64,000 nucleotides of DNA from contig NZ_JAAQRC020000001.1 in the NCBI RefSeq assembly GCF_019216885.1, positions 2,666,001 to 2,730,000 of the forward strand, in the 5' to 3' direction. The notes beneath the pieces were generated by a model. That model searched no databases, had not been told where the DNA came from, and saw nothing but the letters and a program-made list of their open reading frames with translations. The DNA comes from Methylobacterium sp. SyP6R (GTDB lineage Bacteria; Pseudomonadota; Alphaproteobacteria; Rhizobiales; Beijerinckiaceae). Both the position numbers and the translations under genes were made by a program. Shown piece after piece: positions 8,838 through 18,440 of the stretch (the stretch's first letter is position 1; each line of letters opens with the position of its first letter).

Positions 8838-9947
8838 GTGAGGATCGTCGACATCCAGTCCCAGATCGTGTCGCTGCCGTTCGACATGGGCGGCCCGCCG
8901 GCCCGCTTCGCCGGCAAGGCCTGGACCCATCTCGACATCCTGCTGGTGCGGGTCGAGACCGACGAGGGGCTGGTCGGCTGGGGCGAGGCCTTCGGCCATG
9001 CCGGCATCCAGGCGACCCGGGCCGCCCTCGATGGAATCGTGGCGCCCCTCGTGCTCGGGCGCTCGTCCGGCGACATCGCCGAGATGAGCCGGAGCGTGCT
9101 CCACGCCACGCATCTGCTCGGCCGCAACGGCGCGTTCGTGTTCGCCTTCTCAGGCATCGAGACGGCGCTGTGGGACCTCGCCGGCAAGCGGGCGGGCCAA
9201 CCCGTGGCGCGGCTTCTCGGCGGCGTGCGCGAGCGGCTGCCGGCCTATGCGTCGCTGCTGGCCTATCACGACCCCGCTCTGGTGCGCCGCAATGTCGAGG
9301 CGGCCTGCGCGGCCGGCTACCGCCACATCAAGCTGCACGAGGTGACGCAAGAGGCGGTCGCGGCGGCGGCCGAGGTGACGCGGGCGCATGGTGCGGCCCT
9401 GATGGTCGACGTGAACTGCGCCTGGAGCGTGCCGGCGGCCCTCCGGATGGCCGAGGCCTTCGCGCCCCACGACCTCCTCTGGTTCGAGGAGCCGGTCTGG
9501 CCGCCGGAGGACGTACATGGACTGGCGCAGGTCCGCGCCCGCGGCATCCCGATCGCCGCCGGCGAGAACACCGCCGGCCTGTTCGGCTTCAAGGCGCTGA
9601 TCGAGGCCGGCGCCATCGACGTCGCCCAGCCGAGCGTCACCAAGATCGGCGGCGTCGGCGAGATGCTGCGGGTGATCACGCTCTGCGAGGCGCACGGGGT
9701 CCGGCCCGCCCCCCACAGCCCGTATTTCGGACCCGGCTTCGTCGCGACGATGCACGTCGTCGCCGCGCGCGTCGAAGACCCGCTGGTCGAGGTGCTGTGG
9801 CTCGACATGGAGGCGAACCCGTTCGATCCTTGGGTCCGGGCCGAGAACGGCCACGTGCGAGTGCCCACCGGCCCGGGCCTCGGCTGCGACCCGGATCCCG
9901 GTGTCCTCGACCGCTACCGGGTCGGCGACATCGTCCGCACGGCATAA
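8838..9947 (+). CDS. Enolase-superfamily enzyme (mandelate racemase/muconate lactonizing type), paralogue 1
   Basis: The 369-residue protein has the enolase-superfamily capping domain and TIM barrel. Metal ligands are recognisable at D191 (VDVNCAW), E218 (FEEP) and E243 (AAGENT). The catalytic lysine position is K165 in IKLHE, where the second basic residue is His167 rather than the usual Lys or Arg. H293 sits in a PHSPYFGPG loop. The family abstracts a proton alpha to a carboxylate and dehydrates, racemises or cycloisomerises acids. The start is a GTG at 8838 behind GGGAGGAA. It is the first gene of a plus-strand run that continues into a liv-type transporter, so its substrate is probably an imported organic acid. 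Confidence 0.87.
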   Translation: MRIVDIQSQIVSLPFDMGGPPARFAGKAWTHLDILLVRVETDEGLVGWGEAFGHAGIQATRAALDGIVAPLVLGRSSGDIAEMSRSVLHATHLLGRNGAFVFAFSGIETALWDLAGKRAGQPVARLLGGVRERLPAYASLLAYHDPALVRRNVEAACAAGYRHIKLHEVTQEAVAAAAEVTRAHGAALMVDVNCAWSVPAALRMAEAFAPHDLLWFEEPVWPPEDVHGLAQVRARGIPIAAGENTAGLFGFKALIEAGAIDVAQPSVTKIGGVGEMLRVITLCEAHGVRPAPHSPYFGPGFVATMHVVAARVEDPLVEVLWLDMEANPFDPWVRAENGHVRVPTGPGLGCDPDPGVLDRYRVGDIVRTA

Positions 9948-9981
9948 AAACAGAACGGCACAAGAACAGAGAGGACACGCC

Positions 9982-11070
9982 ATGAAGGTCGAACGCGTCG
10001 AGACGCGCCCCATCGTCCTGCGCCCGGAGCGGCCGATCGGCTCGGCGCTCGGGCAATTGCATTCGTTCGGCTGCATCCTGGTCACGATCCACGCCGACGG
10101 GCTGACGGGCCAGAACATCGTGTTCACGTTGAACGACCGCCGCACCAAGGTGCTGCGAAGCCTGATCGACGAGATGGCCGACCTGGTGATCGGCCAGGAT
10201 GCCGGCCACATCGCCGGCTTCTGGTCGCGGGCCTGGCGCGACGTCAACTTCATGGGCCACAAGGGCATGCCGGTCATGGGCATCTCGGCCCTCGACGGCG
10301 CCCTGTGGGACCTGGCGGGGAAGCGCGCCGGGCTGCCGCTCTACCGGATGCTCGGCGGGGCCAGCGCCCGCGTCCCGGCCTACCATTCCGGCGGGTTGTG
10401 GCTCGACCGCTCGACGGACGAGCTGGTCGCGGAAGCCGAGAGCTTCAAGGCGGCGGGCTTCACGGCGATGAAGATGCGCCTCTCGGCCGGCGATCCGGAC
10501 TGGAACATCGACCGGGTGCGGGCGGTCCGCGCGGCGATCGGCCCGAAGATCCGGCTCATGGCCGATGCCAACCAGGGACTCACCGAGAACGACGCCATCC
10601 GCCTCGGGCGGCGGCTGGAGGAATTCGACCTCACCTGGTTCGAGGAGCCGCTGCCGGCCTGGGACGTCGAGGGGCTGGCCCGCGTCGCCGCCGCCCTCGA
10701 CACCCCGATCGCCAGCGGCGAGACCGACTATACCCGCTACGGCTTCCGCCGGATGATCGAGCTGCGCTCCGCCGACATCCTGATGCCGGACCTGCAACGG
10801 GTCGGTGGCGTCACCGAGTTCATGCGGGTCGGTCATCTCGCCGAGGCGCACGACCTGCCGGTCTCGAGCCACCTGTTCCCGGAGCAGAGCCTGAGCGTGC
10901 TCGGGGCGCTGGCGAACGCGCATTCGCTTGAATACATGCCGTGGTTCTCCGAACTCTACTGCGAAAGACTGGACTTCGCCGACGGATCCGCCATCGTACC
11001 GGAGCGGCCAGGCTTCGGGTTCACCTTCGACGAGGACAGGATCCGGCACCTGGAGCGGCAAGGCGCCTAA
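9982..11070 (+). CDS. Enolase-superfamily enzyme (mandelate racemase type), paralogue 2
   Basis: This 362-residue second member of the superfamily follows the first after 34 bases. It shows K164-M-R166 (a K-x-R version of the catalytic motif), metal ligands D195 (ADANQG), E221/E222 (WFEEPLP) and E247 (SGETDY), then D270 and H297 (SSHLFPE). An Asp-His dyad in the late barrel is typical of the mandelate-racemase/acid-sugar-dehydratase subgroup. It therefore probably dehydrates or epimerises a hydroxy acid. The ATG at 9982 is preceded by AGAGAGGA. The two paralogues are divergent enough in active site (K-x-H against K-x-R) that they likely act on different substrates or successive steps. Confidence 0.88.
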   Translation: MKVERVETRPIVLRPERPIGSALGQLHSFGCILVTIHADGLTGQNIVFTLNDRRTKVLRSLIDEMADLVIGQDAGHIAGFWSRAWRDVNFMGHKGMPVMGISALDGALWDLAGKRAGLPLYRMLGGASARVPAYHSGGLWLDRSTDELVAEAESFKAAGFTAMKMRLSAGDPDWNIDRVRAVRAAIGPKIRLMADANQGLTENDAIRLGRRLEEFDLTWFEEPLPAWDVEGLARVAAALDTPIASGETDYTRYGFRRMIELRSADILMPDLQRVGGVTEFMRVGHLAEAHDLPVSSHLFPEQSLSVLGALANAHSLEYMPWFSELYCERLDFADGSAIVPERPGFGFTFDEDRIRHLERQGA

Positions 11071-11111
11071 AACAACCGCGCCGGCCGGGAGACAAACGGG
11101 AGGAGGACGCC

Positions 11112-12308
11112 ATGGTGACGACGAACCGTCGTGCGCTCGTGATGAATGCTGCCGGCCTCGCGGGGGCGGCGGCCCTCGGGTTCCCCCGGCCGGCCCTGGC
11201 GCAGGGCGAGCCCCTGCGCATCGGCTGGCTCGCCGCGATGACGGGCCCGAGCTCGGCCCCGACGGTCGGGTTCAACCGCGGCGTCGTCTTCGCCGTCGAG
11301 GCGATCAACGGCGCCGGCGGGGTCAAGGGCCGCAAGGTCGAACTCGTCACCCGCGACACGCAGGGCGACCCGACCAAGGCGGTCAACGCCACCCAGGAAA
11401 TGATCAGCCAGGCCAAGGTCCACGCCATCTGGGGGCCGACCAATTCGGGCGAGTCCCTCGCCGTCACGCCGATCATGGCCCGGGCCAAGATGCCCAACAT
11501 CCATCCCTGCGTGGTCGACAGCCTGATCGACCCGGCGAAATACCCCAACGCCTTCCGCATCGCCCCGTCCAACACCCAGTGGGACGATGCGGTGCGCGGC
11601 TACTGCCTCAAGGTCCTGAAGGTGAAGCGCGTCGCGGTGATCGGCGACACGACCGGCTACGGCGTCACCGCCGCCAAGGCTTCCGCCGCCGCGTTCAAGC
11701 AGGACGGGGCCGAGGTGGTCTATCTCGGCAACATCGATTCGACCCAGCCCGACATGACCCCGGATCTCCTGCGCGCCCGCAATGCCGGCGCCGAGGCGAT
11801 CGTGGTCTGGAGCGTGTCGACCGGCATGGATGCCCGCCTGTTCAACACCCGCGCCCGGATGGGCTGGGACGTGCCCTTCATCGGCCATCCCTCGATGGCC
11901 TCGGGCGAGATCGGCGGGCTCTTGGAGAAGCCGCAGAACTGGGACAAGGTCTACGCCATCGGCTACCGCAGCTGCTCCTACGGCGAGGACGGCAAGCTCG
12001 ACGCCCGCAGCGAGGAGTTCGTCGCGCGGCTCAAGGGCAAGGTCGCGCTCGCCGACACCCTGCTGTGGTGGGTGGCGGCCGGCTACGATGCGGTGAACCT
12101 GATCGCCAAGGCGGTGGAAGAGACCGGATCGAGCGCGCCCGACGCGATCGTCAAGCACTGGAACGGCCTGACGAAATATCCCGGCATCTTCGGCGACTAC
12201 ACCTACACGCCGACGCAGCATAACGGCTACCCGACCGACGAGGTGGTGATGTCGACGGCCAATTCCGGCCGCGACGGCAGCTTCCGGCTCGCTCCGGGCT
12301 ATTCCTGA
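11112..12308 (+). CDS. Liv-type ABC transporter periplasmic substrate-binding protein
   Basis: The 398-residue product is a type-1 periplasmic binding protein (Leu/Ile/Val-binding-like fold). It starts with an exported leader containing twin arginines (TTNRRALVM) and ending at PALAQG, then RIGWLAAMTGPSS typical of the family. It follows the second enolase-like gene by 41 bases and has AGGAGGAC just before the ATG at 11112. The protein captures the ligand in the periplasm for the permeases encoded next. The ligand is unknown; co-transcription with two acid-dehydrating enzymes suggests a carboxylic acid rather than an amino acid. Confidence 0.9.
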   Translation: MVTTNRRALVMNAAGLAGAAALGFPRPALAQGEPLRIGWLAAMTGPSSAPTVGFNRGVVFAVEAINGAGGVKGRKVELVTRDTQGDPTKAVNATQEMISQAKVHAIWGPTNSGESLAVTPIMARAKMPNIHPCVVDSLIDPAKYPNAFRIAPSNTQWDDAVRGYCLKVLKVKRVAVIGDTTGYGVTAAKASAAAFKQDGAEVVYLGNIDSTQPDMTPDLLRARNAGAEAIVVWSVSTGMDARLFNTRARMGWDVPFIGHPSMASGEIGGLLEKPQNWDKVYAIGYRSCSYGEDGKLDARSEEFVARLKGKVALADTLLWWVAAGYDAVNLIAKAVEETGSSAPDAIVKHWNGLTKYPGIFGDYTYTPTQHNGYPTDEVVMSTANSGRDGSFRLAPGYS

Positions 12309-12332
12309 GGTGGCGATCCGGGGAGCACCGCC

Positions 12333-13193
12333 ATGCTCGCCTCGATTCTGGCCTCGGGCCTCGCCGTCGGCGCGATCTACGCGCTGATCGGCATCACCTA
12401 CAATACGATGTTCTCGACCTCCCGGGTGATGAGCTTCACCGCCGGCCAACTCGGGATGCTTGGCGGCGTCCTCGGCTCGCTGTTCACCCTTCGCCTCGGC
12501 CTGCCCTGGCCGCTCGGGCTCGTCGCGACGCTCGCCTGCGGGGCGCTCATCGGCATCGTCACCGAGTTCGTGGCGGTGCGCCCGGTCCTGAAGAGCCTCG
12601 ACCAGCACCTCTACGTGCTCTCGACGCTGGCGCTCGCCCTGATGATCCAGCAGGTCACGGCGATCGGCTGGAGCACCGAGCCGCAGCCCTTCCCGCGCCT
12701 CCTCGGGGGCTTCGGCGAAACCATCCTCGACGAGAAGTTCTGGCTGCCGGTCGTGGCCTGTCTCCTCGTCGTGGTCGGGCTCGAACTGCTCTACCGGCGC
12801 ACGCTTCTCGGCCACGCCTTCCTGGCGGTGGCGGAGGACAATTTCGCCGCCCGCGCCCTGGGCCTGCCCGAGCGCCGCCTCAGGGTGATGAGCTACGGGC
12901 TCGCCGGCGCCATCGGGGCGCTCGCGGGCTATGCCGGCGGCGAGTTGCTGCTCGCCTTCTTCGCCAACGGACCGCACCTGAACTTCTACGGTTTCATCCC
13001 GGTGGCGCTCGGGGGCTTGGGCAACAACCGCGGCGCGCTCATCGGCGGCCTCGTCCTCGGGCTGTTCCAGCAGACCGCGAACTTCGTCGTCGGCGGCATC
13101 TTCGCGTCGGTGGCGGTGTTCACCCTGTTCATCGTCGTGCTGCTGGCCGCCCCCCAGGGCCTGCTCGGCTCCGCCCAGGCGAGGCGCGTATGA
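12333..13193 (+). CDS. Liv-type ABC transporter permease (LivH-like)
   Basis: The 286-residue hydrophobic protein has about eight transmembrane segments and the LivH signature region, with AEDNFAARALGL in the cytoplasmic loop that contacts the ATPase. It begins 24 bases after the binding-protein stop. It would form the inner-membrane channel with the LivM half of the fused protein downstream. The family-A repeat at 13232-13442 separates it from the next gene by 283 bases, an unusual interruption inside what otherwise looks like one operon. Confidence 0.9.
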   Translation: MLASILASGLAVGAIYALIGITYNTMFSTSRVMSFTAGQLGMLGGVLGSLFTLRLGLPWPLGLVATLACGALIGIVTEFVAVRPVLKSLDQHLYVLSTLALALMIQQVTAIGWSTEPQPFPRLLGGFGETILDEKFWLPVVACLLVVVGLELLYRRTLLGHAFLAVAEDNFAARALGLPERRLRVMSYGLAGAIGALAGYAGGELLLAFFANGPHLNFYGFIPVALGGLGNNRGALIGGLVLGLFQQTANFVVGGIFASVAVFTLFIVVLLAAPQGLLGSAQARRV

Positions 13194-13231
13194 TCCGGTT
13201 TTCGCGTGATGTGGTCCGATATGGAGACGGC

Positions 13232-13442
13232 GCGGGATCCCCTCTCCCCGCGGGCGGGGAGAGGCCTGAGCTCCGAAGGGGCTCAGGGAGCCCGGAGGGC
13301 GGGGGTGAGGGGGTGTTTCCGGAGGAGCCTCACGCGTCGAGACCCCCTCACCCTCGCTCCGGCTACGCCTACGCTCCTTTCGCCCCCGGCAAGGGGGGCG
13401 AAAGCCTCTCCCCGCCCGCGGGGAGAGGGGGAAACCCGCGCT
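13232..13442. repeat. Long palindromic intergenic repeat, family A, copy 2
   Basis: Same ends (CCCTCTCCCCGCGGGCGGGG and its inverse) and the same internal blocks as the copy at 2861-3076, for example GAGCTCCGAAGGGGCTCAGG and CCCCCTCACCCTCGCTCCGG. It sits between the LivH-like gene and the fused LivM-LivG gene, on the transcribed strand of the operon, so its RNA would fold into a long hairpin. Confidence 0.82.
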
Positions 13443-13476
13443 CTGTCTCGATGCGAACGGATCGGGTGGACATCGC

Positions 13477-15262
13477 ATGAATCGTCCGTCCGCCCTCGCG
13501 GCCTCCGACACCCCCGCCCGCACAGGGCTGGGACCGCGCCTCGCCGCGGCCACACCCTTCCTCCTCATCCTCGGCCTGGCGCTCGCGGTGCCGCTCGCCG
13601 GCAACGATTACTGGACGCTGATCGCCACGCGGGCGGCGATCTACTGGATCCTGGTCTCGGGTCTCAACCTCGTCGTCGGCTTCGCCGGGCAGCTCGCCAT
13701 CGGCTATGTCGCCTTGCTGCTGGTGGGCGCCTACACCGCCAGCGTGCTCGCCGCCGGCACCGTCCTGCCGGCGTTCCCGGTCGTCCTGGCGCTCGCCTGC
13801 GCTGGCGCCGTCGGAGCCGTGGTCGGGGTGATCGTCGGGCTGCCGGCGCTCCGCCTGCGCACCTTCTACTTCGCCATGACGACGCTCGGTTTCGCCACCA
13901 TCGTCACCCAGGTGGCGCTCGCCTGGCAGGACGTGACCGGCGGCGGCATCGGCATCACCGGGCCGGAGATGCCCGCGCCCTTCGAGTCCCGCTTCGGCTT
14001 CTACGGCCTGTGCCTCGCCGGTGCCGTGCTCTGCACCTGGATGACCCTGAACGTCGCGGGCAGCCGCTGGGGCCGGGCGCTGGTGGCGGTCCGCGACGCG
14101 GAAGTGGCGGCGGAAGCCGTCGGCATCGCCAAGCCAAGACTCCTTGTCGCGGTGTTCCTGTTCGCCGGCTGCGTCGCGGGCATCGCCGGCGGGCTGTTCG
14201 CCTCGCTCCAGACCTACATCACCCCGGACGCCTTCACCTTCGACCTCTCGCTCCTGTTCTTCATCGCGGTGCTGATCGGCGGGCGCGGCTCCGTGCTGGG
14301 GCCGCTGATCGGCACGGTTCTGCTCACGGTCCTGCCGGAGGTGGCGGCCCCCCTCGCGGCCTGGTCGACCTTCCTCTACGCGGTCCTGCTCCTCGTCATC
14401 GTGGTGGCGTTGCCCGGCGGCATCGCCGACCTCCTCGACCGCGGCAAACGCCGCCCGCTGCCGCCTGAGCGCAGCATCGCCCCGCGGACCGCCGCGCTCC
14501 AGGAACTCGCGGGCGGCGCATCGGTCCGGGAGCCGATCGCCCTCGAGGACGTGCGCCTGAGCTTCGGCGCCGTGAAGGCGATCGACGGGCTCGACCTCAC
14601 CTTGCGCCCCGGCGGAGTCCACGGCCTGATCGGCCCCAACGGCTCGGGCAAGACCACGACGCTCAACGTCATCTCCGGCTATTACCGGCCGCAAGCGGGG
14701 CAGGTGACCCTCGGCGCCCGCTCGCTGCTCGCCGAGGCGCGGGAGGCCCGCGCGCTCCTGCGCATCGCGCGCACCTTCCAGACCCCGCGCATCGTCGGGG
14801 AGGCGAGCGTGATCGAGAACGTCATGCTCGGCGGCAGCGTCGCGGGGCGCGCCAGCCTGGCGGAATCGCTCCTCGCGCTCCCGCGACACCGCGCGGACGA
14901 GCGGCGATTGCGCGACCAGGCCCGCCTCGCGCTCCGGGCGGTCGGGCTCGACGGCCTCGACGAGGTCCGGGCCGGGCGGCTCCAGCACAGCGAGCTGCGC
15001 TTCCTCGAGATCGCCCGCGCGCTGATGCTGCGCCCGGCCTTCCTGCTCCTCGACGAGCCGGCGGCGGGCCTCTCGGCGCTGGAGATCCAGCGCCTCGGCG
15101 GGCTGATCCGGGCGGTGGCGGATGCGGGCGTGGGCGTGCTCCTCGTCGAGCACCACGCCGACCTGATCTTCGCCATCTGCGACGAGGTCACGGTGCTCAA
15201 TCTCGGCCGGGTGCTCGCCGCCGGCACGCCGGCGGAGATCCGCAGCCACAGGGAGGTGGTCA

Positions 15263-15282
<20 letters not shown>
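13477..15282 (+). CDS. Fused LivM-LivG: ABC permease with C-terminal ATPase
   Basis: The 601-residue protein joins two transporter parts that are often separate. Residues about 25-320 are a LivM-type permease with many membrane segments (SGLNLVVGFAGQLAIGY is the family hallmark). Residues about 352-601 are a LivG ATPase with Walker A GPNGSGKT at 386-393 and Walker B LLLDEPAAGL. The ABC signature reads LQHSELRFLEIARAL, a degenerate LSGGQ as is common in LivG. The linker of about 30 residues is charged and proline-rich. Such fusions occur in other proteobacteria and lock the permease to ATPase stoichiometry. The 3' end overlaps livF by 20 bases. Confidence 0.92.
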
Positions 15283-16018
<736 letters not shown>

Positions 16019-16088
16019 AGGCCGGCCGCGGCGGTGACGATACCGGGGAAAGGGCATGGCGCGGCCGAGCGGGATCAGGAGCCCGCGG

Positions 16089-17189
16089 CTACAGGATCCT
16101 CCGGGCGAACTGCATCACCCTGGCGAAAGCCGACCCGACGCATCCGCGCAGGCCCGGCGGCGCGACCGGGAGCCGTCCCGCGAACTCGCCCCGGATCGTC
16201 CCGAGAAGCTCCGCCACCTGGGCCTCCCGCCCGCTGTCGGGCCCGAGCCGGGCCAGCTCGTTTACCGCCCGGGGCGGCGGGTCGGCGACGCGCGCGGCCC
16301 AGTCGGTGCCCCAGACCCGGCGGGCGAGGGCGTCGTTGCGCCGGCCATAGACCTCGCCGACCCGCGCGGTCATCGCCGGATCGAGGGCCCGGAACGGCTC
16401 GCCGTCGAAACCGCGCTCGTGGGCCAGGGTCTCGATGCGCTCGGTCACCGCGCGGGTGGGGCCCTGCGCGCCGCCGGCCCCGCCCACCCGCAGGCGGCGC
16501 GACACCTCGACGCCGACGGGGCCGAGGCTCGCGTTGGTGCGATAGGCGAGGTCGGCCGGCGTCAGGAGCGGCAGCAGCCGGTCGGCCAGCCCGAGCTCGG
16601 CCGCGATCCGCTCGATCAGCGGGGCCGAAGACAGTCGGTCCTGAACCGGCACGAGGTGCACGCGCCACGCGGCGGCCCGCGCCCAGGCCGTGAGGCCGCG
16701 CCAGTAATCGAACCGCCGCGCCCGCAACTCGGCCTCGAAGGCCGACGCGAAGGTCCGGGCCTCGCGCAGGAACTGGATCCGCCAGGTATATTGCGATTGC
16801 AGGTAGGCCGCCTGCGGGCGCACCGTCATCAGGATCTCGGGCCGGAAGCCCCGGCGCTCGAACAGGCCGCAGAGGAGGCCCGGCGCCCGGTGCCAGGGCG
16901 GCAGCTGGCACAGGCTCTCGTAGGAGAGGAGCGCCACCTCGTCCCGGCTCTCGGCAAGCGCCCGATCGAGGCGCGCCATCAGCTCGCTCCGCTCGCGCCG
17001 CGGCCGGCGCCCGTCCAGGGTCTCGCCGAGATGCTGGTGGCTGACGTGAGGCTGCGCCGCGGAGGCCGGCGTCAGGTCGGGGTAGAGGAGGCCGGCCCGG
17101 TGCAGGTCGTCCCGGCGGGTGTGGAGCAGCATCTGCAGCGACGAGGTGCCGGTGCGCGGCGTGCCGATATGGATGATGGCGCGGCGCAT
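16089..17189 (-). CDS. Sulfotransferase-like protein
   Basis: The 366-residue product opens with IIHIGTPRTGTSSLQ. This matches the 5'-phosphosulfate-binding loop of PAPS-dependent sulfotransferases. A later TVRPQAAYLQSQY stretch resembles the 3'-phosphate-binding region (R-x-P-x(n)-Y-S). The C-terminal half is Arg/Ala-rich and unfamiliar. Members of this group transfer sulfate from PAPS to sugars or lipids, but many bacterial homologues are uncharacterised. The ATG at 17189 begins directly with the conserved strand, supporting the start. The gene stands alone. Confidence 0.72.
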   Translation of the reverse strand: MRRAIIHIGTPRTGTSSLQMLLHTRRDDLHRAGLLYPDLTPASAAQPHVSHQHLGETLDGRRPRRERSELMARLDRALAESRDEVALLSYESLCQLPPWHRAPGLLCGLFERRGFRPEILMTVRPQAAYLQSQYTWRIQFLREARTFASAFEAELRARRFDYWRGLTAWARAAAWRVHLVPVQDRLSSAPLIERIAAELGLADRLLPLLTPADLAYRTNASLGPVGVEVSRRLRVGGAGGAQGPTRAVTERIETLAHERGFDGEPFRALDPAMTARVGEVYGRRNDALARRVWGTDWAARVADPPPRAVNELARLGPDSGREAQVAELLGTIRGEFAGRLPVAPPGLRGCVGSAFARVMQFARRIL

Positions 17190-17605
17190 CGGGACCGTCA
17201 GCCTCCGTTCGAGGGGGCGGCCCGGTCGGTCGGGGATGCGCGGGGCATCGTCCGGTCAGGGATCATGCCAGATCTCCCATGCTGGGCACGGCGCCGGGCG
17301 CGGCAGCCGCGAGATGCGGTCACGCATGCCGGTCTCGCCGAGCGGAGCCGTTGTTCAGGCAGGAATGCGAGCCAAAACCGGGCGATTTTGCGGCATGGCG
17401 GACCATGGATCGAGCAAAATCCGCGGCCTTGGAAGGAAAAGGCCGGGGCTTGATCGCTTCGCGAGGCGCTATTTGCGTTCGATCGTGCCGGGAATTCGTT
17501 TCGCCGATCGGGAGGTTGCGTCGGGTGGAAATGATTTTTTGGCTGAATTGTTATCGAATGTGTTTGCGTCTCGATGCGACGGGTCGGATGCCGGCGGCGC
17601 CTGCC
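17190..17605. other. Intergenic stretch without a recognised gene
   Basis: This 416-base stretch lies between the start of the sulfotransferase-like gene and the end of the beta-barrel gene, both on the minus strand. It becomes less GC-rich toward 17460-17580. It probably carries the promoter of the sulfotransferase-like gene; I see no repeat, RNA gene or clear terminator. Confidence 0.4.
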
Positions 17606-18247
17606 TCAGCGCAGGCCGCCGCCGACCACCCCCGCCTCGACGGCGACCGACAGGCGGTCGGTGATCGCCCACTCGACCCCGACATGGGCGTTCGGCAGGA
17701 CCGCGATGTCGTCGCGCGAGAACGGCATCGAGACCGGGGTCGCCCCGGCCCGGACCGTGCCGTGCACGGCCGCGGCGCCCGCCCGGGCGTAGAGCAGCAC
17801 GTCCGGCGTGAGCAGCGTGCCGACCTTCACCTGCACTCCGCCGGCGAAGTCGCGGGTGTAGCTCAAGGCCCCATAGCCCGGCGTCAGGCCGCCGGAGGTC
17901 GCCGCGAGGTAGTCGAACCCGCCGGAGATGCCGTAGACGAACCGGCCCTCCTGCCACATCCGCCCGCCCTCGAAGCCGATGGTCGGCCCGGCATAGCTGC
18001 CGAAATGCCGCGACGACACCGCCTCGAACCCGGTCGACAGCCGGGCATAGGAGCCGGACCAGCGCCCATCCCCGCCGGACCCTTCCTCGAGGTTCTGCGG
18101 CCAGGCAAAGACGGGCAGGAACCCGAAGCCGGCGAAACCCTGGGCCGCGGCGGGCGCCGGCCCGAGGGCGGCGAGGCCCAGGGTGAGACAGGCGGTGAGA
18201 CAGGCCGCGAGGCGGCGGCGGGAGCGGGAAGCGGCGCGTCCGGTCAT
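17606..18247 (-). CDS. Exported outer-membrane beta-barrel protein
   Basis: The 213-residue product has a long basic leader (GRAASRSRRR), a hydrophobic core and a probable cleavage after APAAAQG. The mature part is built of alternating short strands with regularly spaced Gly and aromatic residues (GSYAGPTIGFEGG, VYGISGGFDYL, YGALSYTRDFAGGVQVKVG). It resembles the small eight-stranded porin/OmpA-like barrels of Hyphomicrobiales. It is unusual in ending with GGGLR rather than Phe. The frame is open upstream to 18313, but the ATG at 18247 gives the more compact leader. The role, whether structural or adhesive, is unknown. Confidence 0.68.
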   Translation of the reverse strand: MTGRAASRSRRRLAACLTACLTLGLAALGPAPAAAQGFAGFGFLPVFAWPQNLEEGSGGDGRWSGSYARLSTGFEAVSSRHFGSYAGPTIGFEGGRMWQEGRFVYGISGGFDYLAATSGGLTPGYGALSYTRDFAGGVQVKVGTLLTPDVLLYARAGAAAVHGTVRAGATPVSMPFSRDDIAVLPNAHVGVEWAITDRLSVAVEAGVVGGGLR

Positions 18248-18440
18248 ACCGCCACGATAGCCGAGAGCGGGCCGCTTCGCACCGGGGGGCACGGCGGAGG
18301 TTTGTATCTGCATGGTCCGGCCGAAACATTCCGGGCCGAAGCCTGAAGACTGGTCGTGGGCGGCGGGCGGGCTTCGCCAGGAGAAGCGATCGATCGGAGA
18401 AGCGGTCGATTTGGTCGCACCCTAGGCACTGGGGTGGAGT

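Noticed and set aside
11067..13604. An 845-codon minus-strand frame across the liv genes
   Set aside because: It is antisense to the binding protein and LivH-like permease, with low-complexity composition and no known motifs.
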